DNA of 64,000 nt. Origin: Bondarzewia mesenterica. Taxonomy: Eukaryota; Basidiomycota; Agaricomycetes; Russulales; Bondarzewiaceae. The translations under genes and the position numbers were made by a program. The stretch lies in contig SGPL01000010.1 of the NCBI GenBank assembly GCA_004802705.1, positions 62,001 to 126,000 of the forward strand, written 5' to 3'. Shown in pieces: positions 13,488 to 26,500 of this stretch. The notes beneath the pieces are model-generated. The model worked only from the letters and a program-made list of their open reading frames with translations, was not told the origin of the DNA and ran no database searches. Each line of letters begins with the position of its first letter. The stretch's first letter is position 1.

Positions 13488-14103
13488 GAACAATCTGCAT
13501 TCCATATGGAGCGTGGGGTTTGTAAGGATCCGAGATTTGATGTATTTTTGCTCTCGCATTGTATACGTTAGCTGAGCGCTGAATATTGAAAGTTCACTGC
13601 GACGACGTACTGTGTGTATGTAAGTTATATGTAAGGCACACATGCTGTGGGACTGAGTTCTGACGGAGATTGAGTGCTGAATACTGAGTTTCCAATCAAC
13701 ATTTTAAATTTTCTTACGAGATCAGCCTGTTCCGCTCACGTGTGAACCCTTGAAAAACGACAACTCCATCTTTCCTCGGGATTGATTGCGCCATTTGCCA
13801 ACTCGGCACTGGTCTTTCCACCTCCGGGTCTGTATCTTCCGGCCTATGAATTTTGTTTAATAGTCAGCGCAGTGCAGTGACATGGATCTCTTGGACTTTC
13901 ATTCATATCGCAAGCAACGCCAGCGCACGTCGTAACGGCTTCAATTGCGAAAAACTGCTCGTCTCTCGATTGGCGCGCTGACGACCCGCGGGCCTTTATC
14001 TTCTCCGTCTGATTGTAGCCCGACGTGCCTATATCTACACAAACTCCCCCGTTTGACTGTTTGAACAACGACACTCCGAGCTACTGGCAGCAACCCCGCG
14101 ACC
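13488..14103. other. Intergenic promoter region with E-box
   Basis: No gene is seen. A palindromic CACGTG lies at 13737-13742, and pyrimidine-rich stretches run from about 13760 to the ATG at 14104. The site would suit a bHLH regulator, but a single 6-mer is weak evidence. Confidence 0.4.
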
Positions 14104-15591
14104 ATGACGAGTACGGACGGAATCCTTCCCAAGCCTTCTACCGCAATTGAAGTCATCTTCCTCGGAACGGGCACTTCATCGAGTTTACCACATATAGAGT
14201 GTCTGACGGCGGGACCCGACGATCAACCTTGTCGGACATGCCTCTCGACGCTGACTCCTGAGGGGAAGAAGAACGTCAGGAGGAACACTTCTGCTGTATT
14301 GAGGATAGATGGAAAAGATGGAAAGAAGCGGTGAGTTGTGCTCTTACCATACTTAATTGTGACCGCGAGGGCTCATCGCGGCCTCGTGCCTAGGACCGTC
14401 GTCATAGATGTGGGCAAGAACTTCCAGGCGGCTGCGCTGGAATGGTTTCCAAAGTACGGACTGCGAAGAATAGATGCCGTGCTCATCACGCACGCGCATG
14501 CTGATGGTCAGCAGACACCATCTCTCGACTTCTGCGTCCCTGCTGATCGGTGTCTGTGTAGCTATGAATGGGCTGGACGACCTGCGAGGTGCGAAGATTT
14601 GTCTCATTTTGAATGTGCGCGTACTCAAAGTTTGATTGATCAGCGTGGACCCTACGCAGCGTGATCCAACCCCACATCGACGTCTACGTCTCGCAAGCCA
14701 CGTTCACGGAAGTTCAAAGATCGTTTCCTTACATGGTTGCGAAAGAATTTGCATCCGGCGGCGGGGATGTAAGTGAATTGTATCTATGCACCCAATTCAG
14801 ATGTTCATCAGCTATTGCCGTACTCAGGTCCCAGAGTTCAAGTGGCGTATCATTGATGACAAGGTTCCGTTCCATTTTGAGGACTCAGGCATAGAAATCA
14901 CACCTTTCGCAGGTGAATAACTTCCGAGAAACTGAGATTGACATATTCCTGATGGCGTGCAGTGCACCATGGACGCATTTTCTCTGTAGCACCACCACCT
15001 GGTTTCGTGCCTACGCCAGACGCTACTCTCCCGTCCACACCTACGACGACGTCTGGAGCGTCGTCACCTGCACGGCTTCAGTCACCCGGACATAGTGTGG
15101 AGCCGCTTCCCAAAATTCATCCTTACATCTGCTTCGGATTCAAGATACAAAATTCAGTGATATATCTGTCCGATGTTTCACATATACCAGACGATTCTTG
15201 GGCGTTGCTGGAGGGACCAACTGACAACGGGAACGGGGATTCCATTCCGCAGCAGCCCTATCCCGTCTTCATTCTCGACTGCCTGCGCCTTCATCCACAC
15301 ACATCACATCTCGGGATCAAAGATGCCGCTAATATCGCACGCAGGCTTGGTGCTCGACGCACATATCTAACTGGGTTTGGCCACGAGGTATCGCACGAAG
15401 AATATGTCACTATTGGAGAGGTTATAGGCGGCAAGCGGGTGCAGGATATGGATGCCCTCACTGCCACTGAGAAGAGGGGCATCAACTTGCTGGACGAGGG
15501 GAAGCCGATATGGATCCGGCCTGCTCACGATGGGCTCAAGTTGTCTGTGTCAAGTGCCGGGATGGTGGAGGACAACACCTATAGATCGTGA
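14104..15591 (+). CDS. PhnP-like metallo-beta-lactamase-fold hydrolase
   Basis: Metallo-hydrolase of the beta-lactamase fold, closest in feel to the fungal family of S. pombe SPCC777.06c and bacterial PhnP (cyclic phosphodiesterase). Seen: the N-terminal strand VIFLGTGTSSSLPH, a Cys-containing segment PCRTCLSTLTP with RRNTSAVLRI, the metal motif HAHADAMNGLDDLR (split by an intron after HAHAD), an AVHHGR segment with a further His pair, YLSDVSHIP and TYLTGFGHEVSHEEY near the C-terminus. In this family the usual HxHxDH ends in Ala rather than His. ATG 14104 has a good context (ACC ATG A) and the stop is at 15589-15591; about four introns, a protein of about 400 aa. A Ser/Pro/Thr-rich insert (about 15010-15100) is probably a surface loop. 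Substrate unknown. Confidence 0.85.
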
Positions 15592-15986
15592 ACGCATCGC
15601 AGCATTTTCTGATCGTATCTTATCCAGTTTTCGATTTTCGTTATGTATGCTAGTTTTACAATCGTCGGCCGCTTTGACTTTTGCAGTGACATTCCCATAG
15701 TATTCCCATCTGTAATAGAGGATCTAGAATAATTGAAGCCTTGAATGTTGTGAATAGCATGCTGTCTTGAGTGAGACCCAGATCCAGATGCGGAAAAGGC
15801 TCGTCAAGGATGCCGGCACTGCAAGCTATATATTTGATTACGTAATGATATTATCTGCAGTTGGACGGCGGAACATTGGAGCTTTTCGGTCTATATAGAG
15901 TGTACGCCGGAACACCACTCATCATCTCCCCACTCCGTCATAGGCCACCATCAGCACTCTCTCAATCAAAACCGGGATCGTTGGCA
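15592..15986. other. Intergenic region, 3' UTR and promoter
   Basis: No coding sequence is supportable. It holds the 3' end of the hydrolase gene and the promoter of the PRELI gene, including a TATA-like element at 15892-15898. Confidence 0.5.
15892..15898 (+). promoter_or_regulatory. TATA-like element upstream of PRELI gene
   Basis: TATATAG lies 89 bases upstream of the ATG at 15987, a plausible distance for a TATA box with a short leader. Position and motif only. Confidence 0.4.
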
Positions 15987-16868
15987 ATGAGAGTTTTCTC
16001 CCAATCCTTCTTGTACGAGTAAGTCGAACAGAGCTGAGGCTGCTATTTGTCACACTAATATTCCGTTTCTAGCGATCCCTGGTCCATTGTGTCTCTCGCG
16101 TTCTTTCTTCGATACCCAAACCCCTATGCCTCGCATGTCCTCTCTTGCGACGTTATCTCGCGCGAGTTCACGTCGAATGGCTCTTTGTTGACCACTCGGC
16201 TGATACTCAAGCGTGGAGCCTTACCAAGATGGGCCCCGAGGGGCATCGTCTCGCGCGCTGAGAGTTGGGTCATCGAGGAGAGTGAGGTTGACCCTGAGGG
16301 GAAGGTCGTGCGATGCCGGACGAGAAATCTTGATCATGTCAAGGTCATGCAGGTGCATGAGACACAGGTGTTCAAGCAGACGCTAGACGGGTACTCGATC
16401 ATTAGGTTCCTTGCCTGGAAGGCAGAACAGCTGACATGCGCCCCTATCTTTAGAAAAACGCTTCAGACTACCGAAGCAAGTATTGTTTCTGGTTTTGGGT
16501 GGGGTCTCACAAGGAGGATTGAGAGCCATGGCTTGGCTAGATTCAAGGCCAACATGCAGCGCGTACGTTGCCGTCTCCAATAATTTCCCTTCTTGGAATT
16601 GTGTACTCATGCGTCTTTTCCTTCGTAGTCTCGCGAAGGAGTGTCGCTTATTCTGGACCTCATCCGCCAGGCTCGGCTGCATCCCATGACGATGGGTGCA
16701 TCCTATCTGAGCCCGACCTACCCCCGGCGCCATGCTTCGACAGCTGAGAGTCTTGGGAACGCAGGCTCTGACGCTTCCCATCCAGACGATGAGAATGAGC
16801 TTTCTCGCCAGGGTTCTATGGGTTCACGGAGCGAGAGCCATGCGTGGTACCGTCCTTCAGAAAATTAA
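15987..16868 (+). CDS. PRELI/MSF1 domain protein (Ups1/PRELID-like)
   Basis: Intermembrane-space lipid-transfer protein of the Ups/PRELID family; with an Mdm35/TRIAP1 partner such proteins shuttle phosphatidic acid or phosphatidylserine between mitochondrial membranes. Three exons (15987-16018, 16073-16562, 16629-16868) give 253 aa. Family marks: an N-terminal SQSFLYDDPWSIV, RYPNPYASHVLSCDVISRE, ILKRGALPRWAP, SWVIEESEVDP, RTRNLDHVKVMQV, and GLARFKANMQRSREG near the domain end. The last about 60 residues are Ser-rich and outside the domain. Whether it is the Ups1, Ups2 or Ups3 orthologue cannot be decided by eye; GALPRWAP and GLARFKAN fit the PRELID1/Ups1 side best. Confidence 0.9.
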
Positions 16869-17285
16869 CAGTATTGGTATCTCCCCTTTCTCTTTAATCG
16901 ACCGTATTCTGTTGTGTTGGTTTGATCTTCTCTGGTTTCTATGCATCGTGTCCCTCCTCTTGCTCTCGTCTTCGCGCATCTGTATCAGTAGTATATCATC
17001 ATACGAACACTTGACACCACTCCATTTCAATGTTCCCGATCTATCTCTGCGTGAGAGCTGCAGGCAATAACTTGATGTCGATGATCGTGAGTATGTGAGA
17101 CTGTAGGAGCCGGTGTTCTGCCGGTTTCAGGAGACGTACCCTTTTTCAGTTACTTCCATCGCCGTATTCTCTTCGAACCAAATAGGTCGACATTTATCCA
17201 GATATCCCAAGCATGCACTAAGCTGGCATCTTGTCCCGCCAACGTACACCGCGGACTCACTGATTTCTGAGTATTGGATAAAGTC
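16869..17285. other. Intergenic region
   Basis: This separates the PRELI stop from the RIC1 start. It is pyrimidine-rich from about 16885 to 17060. Short open frames here show no conserved feature. Confidence 0.45.
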
Positions 17286-20200
17286 ATGTACTTTCCCACT
17301 TCTGCAGCTCGGCAGCTCAGCACAGTGCCCGCCCTTCCTAATGCCGCCACGGAACCGGTCATATGTCTTTGCCCAAGCACGCGCAAATCGTTATTCTGCG
17401 CATTGACGAGGAATGGTATCGCCCTATGGCGCGTTCGGGTGAGTGGGAGGTGCTCATCGATGCATCAGTAGACAGAATGCGTCTGACTCCGCAATAGCCG
17501 TCTGCAATGTTGTCGTATCTATCAAGGACAACGACATCGCTAGCGGAACATGGAGAGAATCGCGCTGTGTATTGGTCTGCAGACGGTATGAGGATAGTCA
17601 TTCAGGTGCGCTGGATGGAGTGCGGAGCTCCTGCCTACGACGATTACAACTCACGAACCCTGGGAGAGTAGACTACAGGATCGTATCTGGTCCTAGTTGC
17701 TGTGCAATACAACCCTGATGAGACGCCGTATGAGGCTCTTGCACCGGGGTCCAGCAAACGTAGCTTCCTACCAGGTCCAGGAGAAGCTCTACCCTTGCAA
17801 TCAATCGTTTTGCACTTTGAGGGTGTCATCCGCGTCGAGGGGGGTCTTCTGAGGTACGCGTATGGCTGTCGTCACTGTGATTTTGATTTGCCCATAGTGT
17901 CCTAGTGTATCTCCTCGAAAACATTATATCCTATTTTCCACCAAGAGCCCTCCTTCCATTCAACGGATACCCTGGCCTGCATCCCACGATGCCGAACTGT
18001 ATGAACACGGAGGTACCAGGCAATATGGATACGACAGCTGGGTCCTCAATGAGGCCGATTTTCCCTGGCTCGAAGATCCTGATGGTCAGTGTGCAATTCT
18101 CCTAACCTCACGACTGACTAGTCGAGAATAAAGTTGCATACAGTTATGGTCTGCAGCATATTCTGGTTTCGCGGATCGGACGTCGAGTCTTGGATAACTT
18201 CCGATGGGCGCGCATATTTTGTTCAGCTCTCTGAGAGCGCGTATTCAGATACCAACACTTCAAACCCGGATGTGGTTGGTGATGACGCTGGGCAAGTAAG
18301 TATTTCCACCTCTTCAAGTGTGTTTCTGAAAGTAAGGGTGTTTTGTCAGTATTCGACGACGAGCGATCGCAAAGGCAAGAGCCGTGCTCACACTTCTCTC
18401 GAGAGCATAACTTCCCAGCCAAGTTCCCAATGGCACGGCACATGCATACATGATGTCGAAGTACCCAGATGGATTCAAAAGCGCCGGCAGGTGGACCCAC
18501 AGGACTCGGAGGCGAATGCTCACGAATACAACCAGCCACGGCGGGCGGTTATAGTTGCTGTGAACAGCAGGTTCTCGCTGATAGCGGTTGGCACACAATG
18601 GTGCGTCCTGTTCCACTGCGCCGTTTATCCCATGTCTGTTGATGTTTGATCAAGCGGAACTGTGGAATATACGACATTCCCGACGCAAGAAGGCGCTCCA
18701 CCCAAGCCACAGGTTCTGCAGGTCCCCCGGACATATAGGGGAGGGGGGAGAGGACCTGTCTGCGCCATGGAGTGGAGCTCTGATGGATATGTGTTGGCTG
18801 TCGGCTGGCAGTGCGGGTGGGCGATTTTTAGTGTGTCCGGGCGCTGTTTGGCTTCAGGTTTTGGTCTAGAGGACCAGGTGGATGAGGATAGGTATGACTG
18901 TATACTCTGAACCTTCAATTTTTTGCTCAACAACATGGTTCGACAGGTTTCAGGACTCGTTTATGTTTGGCATACGCGATCTTGCACGTCCACATAACTC
19001 TATTCTTGCGACGCTAACTCTGAGACATATTATAGTTCTGGGTTCCGGGAAACTTCGAGCTCGTAGTTTTGGCGCAATCCAGTCCCAATAGTAAGTTTGT
19101 TAATATTCACCCATTTTTTCCAGCCATTCATTTCAATATATTCGGATCCGTTAGAACCCGAGGGGCAAGTTTTCACCATTCCCTTTGCGAAGAGCGCAAC
19201 GACAGGCCTACATGCACCTGTGAGTAGTCTGTTCGGCGAAGACAAGTTGCAAGCAATTACAAACTTTGTGATCGTGATAGGACAACACCGCGTATGCATT
19301 TCTTCAAATGGACGATCGAGTCCTTGTGTATAGGGGCGCAGATCAACCCGACATGAGTGTCATCAATCCCGAGTCTGACGTCTGGCAACATATAAAGGCA
19401 TGCTAATTGACACTGTATCAAATTCTCCATTCTAAGTGGCTCTATTCAGATCCCACAAAGTTACCTAGCAGCTAACTGGCCAGTTCGCTACTCATCCATC
19501 AGTTCCGATGGGCGGTTAATCGCCATCGCAGGCCGGCGAGGACTGACGCATTACAGTTCCACGTCAGGTCGATGGAAGCTCTTCCCGGACGAAATGCAAG
19601 AACAGGCTTTCACAGTGAAAGGCGGTTTGCTCTGGTTTCACCACGTCCTCATCGCAACTGTTGAGGTATCCAAGTCATGGCAGGTAATCGATCATGACCA
19701 TCCCTTGCTCGACCGTTTTGCAATTGACCATTATTCAAGATTCGGCTATATTCCAGAGACCTTGAATTAAGCAATCAGAACGTTCTATACCGCGAAATGT
19801 TGTCGTCGCCGGTCGTTATTCTATCGTTGGTGGATAACTCTTTGCTCGTGTACACGGCAGACAGTGCACTATCGCATTACCTGATTCTTCCGACGACCGA
19901 TAGTATCGAACTGCATTTCTGTGGAAGTATCACTTTCGACGGCATCATCGCCAACCCAAATGCAGTCAGAGTACTGAGTTGGTTGATCCCAACTGCACAG
20001 AAGCGTATGTAATGCCCATTGTTGAACTTTTCCCATTCGATTTCAACATCATGCAGAGCTCGGCGACCCCGCAGATGATTTGTCAGTAGCGACCGTCTTG
20101 ATGATGGTTGGTGGTCAGTTGGTTCTTCTACGGCCTCGAAAAGTGAGCGCATCTCGCACGTTTACCATTATCTGTTCTCACTCGTATTCGCAGTCGGGTG

Positions 20201-21284
20201 ATCAAGAAGTGAGCTATGACATGCAGATATTGGCTGACCGTATCGAATTTTGCTGGATACATCTTCGTGGTATTGGTAGCCTGGAAAACTCTCTGTGGGG
20301 CTTTGATGGGCAAAGTATGCGTGTGTGGCTGAACGCTTTGTCCATCGAGGCGCCTCAGCTTGAAAATTCTTCTAACATACGACAAGAAGTCAAGGAGAGC
20401 GTCAATATTCCAATAGACTTCTATCCTTTGTGTACGTCCATCATTCAAAGCTCGAAGCTGCGTCTGACGGCATTGTTTGTAGCGGTCCTCATGGATAAGG
20501 GTATCATCATTGGAGCTGAGCACGAAATCACCACCCGGATGAACTTACCGTTTCTGATGTTCCGGCATGCTACGAGTGTGAGCCTCCTTGTGCTTCACGA
20601 CAACTAGAGACTGTGACGGTTTTTCATTCCAGTCCCACCTTTTCCTTCATCACATCCTACTCTTCCATCTGGCCGCAGATCAGGTCCGAGAAGCGGTATT
20701 ATTTGCTTCGCACTATCAGCATCTAGTCTTCTTCGCACATGCGTTGGAGATCCTTCTGCACACTGTCGTCGAGTCGGAGACGACTACCAATGACGAGGGT
20801 CAAGAGGCGCCTGGCGACGTCTTACGGGCTGTTGTGGAGTTTTTAGATCACTTCGACGTTGCATTAGACGTCGTTGTCGGCTGTGCGCGCAAGACCGAGG
20901 TGACGCGGTGGCCGCGACTATTTGATGTCGTAGGCAACCCAAAGTCTTTGTTTGAAGTACGTACCTTCACTTCTCAATGGCTCAGTTGCCCTCATCTCTT
21001 CATAGACATGCCTTAAATCGCGACGACTCCGTACGGCGGGATCATACCTTCTGGTCCTTCATAGCCTTGAGCAGCTCGAAGCAGGCAACGACGATGCGCT
21101 TCGGCTGCTTCGAAGTGCGGTTGAGGCGAAAGATTGGCAGCTTTGTCGAGAGCTGCTGCGATTCTTCCACTCTATTGACAGTACCGGAGATGCACTGAGG
21201 GAGGCGCTGGCGCAACCCTTTATGTTGGACAAGCCTGAAACATGGAAGAGTGCGACTATCACGAATGATGAATTTCACCCTTGA
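17286..21284 (+). CDS. RIC1: RIC1, subunit of the Ric1-Rgp1 exchange factor for Ypt6/Rab6
   Basis: Ric1 with Rgp1 activates the Golgi GTPase Ypt6/Rab6 in endosome-to-Golgi retrograde traffic. The start MYFPTSAARQLSTV at 17286 matches the usual Ric1 N-terminus, followed by EPVICLCPSTRKSLFCALT, HGENRAVYWSADGMRIVIQ and other beta-propeller-like strands (for example VCAMEWSSDGYVLAVGWQ, YSSISSDGRLIAIAGRRGL). The second half is alpha-helical and contains the RIC1 domain: LPFLMFRHATSSHLFLHHIL, REAVLFASHYQHLVFFAHAL, EILLHTVVE, DVVVGCARKTEVTRWP, and the terminal LRRLRTAGSYLLVLHSLEQ. The stop TGA is at 21282-21284. A dozen or so introns; the protein is about 1,000 aa, as in fungal orthologues. A complete gene with no frame break noticed. 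Confidence 0.93.
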
Positions 21285-21763
21285 CTTGGTTTCCTGTACT
21301 ACGTATCTAGTGGACCTGTATACTGTATTTATGTATCATTCTTTCTTCAATTCTTACTAGACCTTTCATTCTTTTGGAAGTAAGGGCATTTGCTAATACT
21401 CCCTGCCTTTACTGAGACATTCAGTGTAATGTAAGGAGACACCTTACCATGAATTGATACAGCAGTCAGGTCTAGTCAAGTCATGATTATTCTGGCAAAT
21501 CAGCCTGAGTTTATTATTTCGTGAGCATGCGATCGCCGGTCGGACCTATCGAACCACCCGTGGTGTCATACATTTGATTAATCCTCAGGCAGTGCGGCCT
21601 GTGGTGATAAGTAGAGGACGATAAGTGTGGTGATGGATTGGGGGCCGGCGCCCGGATCCCTCTGAGTTCAATCGATATCAGCGTCCCGCCAGACCACAAA
21701 CTAAAGCCCGCCAACTGCCCGCTGAGTTACCGTGCTCCAACTTTCTTGAATAGCGTAGATTTT
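21285..21763. other. Intergenic region
   Basis: No gene is supportable. It carries the 3' flank of RIC1 and the 5' flank of the oxygenase gene; an open frame continues upstream of the chosen ATG (from about 21638) but has no ATG of its own. Confidence 0.45.
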
Positions 21764-23330
21764 ATGTCTTCATCAAGGTTATTCATTCGTACAGTGGCTA
21801 CAGTGACGCGTTCAATGGAGCCGGTCAATTTCACGCCTGAGGGGGCAGTTACAATTTCTTTCAAAACACTTGTTTCTGCGCCATTGTCTCTGACGACGTC
21901 GATCGGTAAGTGGAACATGCGCACAATATCAGTTGGCAGGTATCGAACATTGCCGTCGCAGAAAAGGCTTTTGGGTCACAACCAGGTTCCTTGGGCATCG
22001 TCATCGTCAGGGATCTTCCGCCTGCGTACCCCAGCCTGAGGGAGAAGCTTATGAAATTGGCATATTCCTTTGCTCATCTGGGTGAGCCTACGAGGGAAAA
22101 GTATGCCGATATGAAAAGCAGATATAGGTTTGAACTTTCGTCAGGCTGAGTTCAATCCGATTGCTAAAAGCCTTTCCCTTCTAGCTTCGGCTGGTCTCAT
22201 GGAAAGGTTCGCGTCAATTTGGATATCTTATTCTTTACGTATGCTGAACGTTTGTCTTAGGAGATTATGAATGGAAAACCTGGTTTGTTCAACCTGGTTG
22301 AATTTTTGGGGGCTGGATGCTGATTACAACTCGGTTTATCAGACACTCTGAAAGGCTCGTACTACGCAAACCCTGTGGTAGATAAGCCATCCGTGTCCGC
22401 TGCTTTGCAGAATGCATATCCTGAATATTACGGTGCTAATGTGTGTATGTAACTATCCCGGTTTTGTTCTGGAACATAGAATATCACTGAAATCTGCATG
22501 TACTAGGGCCGGAAAATGAGAATGGTGTCGAAGACTTCGAAGCGGTATTCAAAGACCTTGGAAGGTATATTCAAGCCAGATAAAATTCGAATTTCCACTG
22601 GAATGACCCACATAGATTTGTGTTTGACGTCGGTTGCAAGCTCGCAGCAGCCTGTCAACCATTTGGTATGTCGCTTCTTCCATATGCGAGAAAATATATT
22701 GATCACTGGAACTCCTCAGCTTCGCCTTACATGACGGATTCTTCTCTTTCCTTGGCGAAACTTATTGGTTCCTCTCAGACCACGAAAGCTCGCCTCTTGC
22801 ATTATTTCCCTCCGTCTGCAGAAAACCCTCTTCCCCGAGATAGCGAACCGATCGATAGTTGGTGCGGGTTCCATTTGGATCACTCCTTACTGACAGGATT
22901 GTGCTCGGTAACAATGCTCTAATGCTCTTGTCCACCTATCGTTCCAGTCTGATCTATTTCCCCTCTGAAGGCCATGTATCTCAAACAGGACCCAGGTGTT
23001 ATTGCCCCCACAGTCGTATCGTCGCCCTCTCCTACTTCGGGGCTGTACATCCGTAGTCGTGGCGGTGATCTTACGAAAGTTTCTATCCCTCCTGACTGTC
23101 TCGCTTTTCAGACAGGCGAGGCGTTGGAACTCGCAACCGCTGGAAGACTTCGTGCGACCCCACACTGCGTTCGTGTGGGAGCCGGGCAAGACGCAGAGAA
23201 GGTCTCGAGAGAGACCTTCGCCTTGTTCATGCAGCCTGACGTAGATCAGCAGATCAGCGCTGGAGAAACGTTTGGCCAGTTCAGCAAACGTGTATTTGAC
23301 GAACATTATAAAGAGGATGATGTACAGTGA
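21764..23330 (+). CDS. 2-oxoglutarate/Fe(II)-dependent oxygenase-like (isopenicillin N synthase fold)
   Basis: Clavaminate/IPNS-fold protein, non-heme iron oxygenase type. Seen: DLPPAYPSLREKLMKLAYSF, LGEPTREKYAD, SFGWSHGKE across an intron, GSYYANPVVDKPS, WPENENGVEDFEAVFKDLG, DVGCKLAAACQPF, RLLHYFPP, then the iron ligands in WCGFHLDHSLLTGL (HxD) and the distal His in RATPHCVRVG, followed by SRETFALFMQPD whose Arg is the likely 2OG anchor. About seven introns; the stop is at 23328-23330 and the protein is about 430 aa. ATG 21764 (MSSSRLFIRTVATVTRS) gives a basic, hydroxylated N-terminus that could be a mitochondrial presequence; a second ATG at MEPVNFT would remove it. The substrate is unknown; there is no neighbouring biosynthetic cluster. 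Confidence 0.8.
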
Positions 23331-23513
23331 AGTAAGGCAATCCTGTTATAGAATCAGGTTATAGACCAGGGATGCTAACCGATAGCTTTATACATTGTAG
23401 ATGTACAATATATAGCCAAGAACTAGCTACGATAAAACATAATTCTATAACACGGCTGTGCTTGTCAGAAATATTGAATCGCTTCTGAGGTGTGATTAGG
23501 CTTCTAATGAGAA

Positions 23514-26500
23514 TTAACTAGTCGAAACGGATGAAACAGAACGAGAGCGACGATGACTCGAAGCTGTTAAAACATCAGGGAGAACGGACAGCATGGCTGC
23601 GGTGAGACTGCTGCGCTTCGTGGTCAACATCCTGTCCCTGCCTTCGCTATTCCTGGATGAACTGACCGAAGATCGTGGATCCTCCTGATCCGAGATGACG
23701 CTCCAGTCTTCGCTTGGAGCACCACCCCCGGAGCTGTCTCCAGAACGGGTTTCTGGTCGACTGGGGAGAGAGGAAAGTGACTTGTCGTGCTCTCGAATGG
23801 CACTATCTTCGATATCAGTACCCTCGTTATCTCGAGGTGTATGTCGGACGAGCGAGCGGGCGTAGTCCAAATCACGGTAGATGGCTTCTATGGCAGTAGT
23901 GACTCCGTTTTCCTGCGAAGATGTCAGAAGACGACTTTTGGTCTTAAAAAACCGTGTTACTTACTGAACGAATTTGCTCCCCAACCAGTTTAGCCCTAGC
24001 AATTTGCTTCACATCCGTCGTGGCAGTAATGAGGGCTTGGGCCAGGTTGTCGACTGTTAGCTTACGGACGCCAGTCCCGACACCCAACGCTTCGACGCGG
24101 TCTGCCCAGAAGAACTGGTCACCAAAAAACGGCCTGATGATTGTGGGTATCCCAGCTGGAAAAAAAATTGACGTTAATTCTACTTGTTAATCGAAGAAGA
24201 ATAGTACGAACCGCGTAAGCTCGCGCCTGTGGTTCCAGCCCCACCGTGATGACACGCAGCATCAATGCGTTTGAAAAGCCAGTCATGAGGAACCGAGGCA
24301 AGAGGATAGATCGATTTGGGTAAGGGTTCCTCAGGCTCGGCAACTTCTGCCACGTTCTTAGTCAATCTGTCAGACCAGCCCTTGGATAGGATTGCATGTA
24401 CACCGCTCTGCACGATCGCATCAATGACACAGCGCGTCATCACCTTGGGATCGGAGACCACGATGCTACCGAAACCTATGTAGACGACTTTCTTCCCTGA
24501 ACTATGAGTAGAGTCTATGAATTCCACGAGTTCAGGAGGTGGCGTCCACTTCTTTGCGCCAACATTCGCATCATCAAGGAACCAGTACCCTTGATAGACA
24601 CTGTATCAGACGTCAATCTGCACAAGCATGGAAATGACACCAACCGGTAACCCGAATCCATTCAGGCCAGTCTAGAGGTGGAGGTACCACAATTGGACTG
24701 AAGTTATATAGGAAAGGGATCTTGTGAGGTTCCATCTTGTCTAATGATGTGCTTGGGAGACCAAGGATGTTTCGCCGCCAACGATTAATTTGACCCGCAG
24801 TACCTCTCCAGAACACTTGGTCGAACACAACGTAGGTCTGCATGAACTCAGAAATCGATGAAGATCTATGGAAGGAAGACGTAGTCATACTGACCATGTA
24901 ATTATAACTACCTCCCATCTTTCTGTCCGGAACGGCAAACGCGTGTGGATAAGCTCTGGGGTGTGGTCATCAGATCAGAGGAGATGAAGACATGGAGGCA
25001 GTTGCAAACCTTGTTCGAGACCAAGTCATAGTAAATGCCCTGAAGTATGGAATGCGCAAAGCCTCCGCGATGTGATAGCCTGCCATGGCGCTAGGGCACT
25101 CCACAAGAATATCGGTATTCTGACAAGCTTCCCAAGCCGTCTTTAGGAGATCGTCAATCCATCCACGGAACTGGGTACAGAGTTAAATTGTAATCGTCTG
25201 GGTGATGACCAGCTAGAACTCACCTTCTGCATGCCTTCCCTGAGGAAAGACACCGTGAAGGTACCGTTCTCGACGCAGATGCGCATCAGTTCCGCTGGAT
25301 CTCCACCAACATATGCAAACTCGATGCCGTACTGCCAACAACTTAATACGCGTAGAATAGCACTGAAACTACGACTCACCGATTCAATCCAACTCTGGAA
25401 TTCTCCATGAGTCGCAATCTTGACATGATGCCCGTCTGCCATAAGACCTTTGGCTATCGAGATGTAGGGTTGAACGTCACCACGCGATCCGATCGTCAAA
25501 AAAAGTGAAGCGAAGAGGTTCTTTAGGTTTGAACGTCAAAAATGTCGACGAGGTGGACGTGAACATGACAGCAGGAAGTGAACCGCTCATGGTCTCAGGT
25601 GCATGCATAGGATCCACATCGTCTTTAAATGGCGTATTCGATCCATATTCCTCGAGGGTGAGAGCGTCGCGTTGACCTTGGCTACGAGCAGTCGGCTCAC
25701 GCCCTCGGACATCTTCGATCTGGCGATCAAGAAGATGGACAAATGCGGCTCGACGGTCCTGTTGACCAAACTCAAAGAAGAGCTCTTCGTGACCCTTGAT
25801 AATCACGACAAGTCCGTAATGCCCAAAGCGGAAGGCTTTCGAAGTTTCTGTTGCCAGTATATCTCGGATAGGGAGCATCAACTGTGCCTCTTGTCAGAAG
25901 AGGAGTAATCAAGCTATAGACAACGATCTTACCCGAGTCTTGGAGGCAAGAGGATTACTATTCTTGAAGCACAGGTAGTTGGTGGATATATAGAATCGGC
26001 CAAACACCGGCAATAGGCGAAAAATATGGCCCGGGAAGTCTGTATCTCCATACATGAACAAGTTCAAGCTCAGAAAAGGATGGGATACATACACCCCAGT
26101 AGAGCTTCTTTCTCATCGAATGCAAACGCTACCTTGAACTTCTCAGACGTTTCCGCGTCCACAGCGTTATCCGGTGATTCTAGTATACTAAAGCCAAGTT
26201 CGCCCGGTGCATTGCTTACTCCACTGCCAGAAGATGTGGTGGACGAATAAACTTCTGTTATACCATTGCCATCCACCGGTAAAGTATCCGCATGCGCGAT
26301 GCCTGTCCCACCACCGAATGGGAAAACTCTGCGGGAAGGCATCTTCAGCCACGACGGTACAGGAACGTTCCAACTCGATGACGAAGGCTCGCGCACAGGG
26401 GGGAGATAGAGCTCATTGGCCGACGTTAAAGGTGGGTATGTGTGGCCAGCTTGGGAGGGTGTTGGAGTGAGGCTTCCCGGGCTATGTGTAGCTTGGTCGT

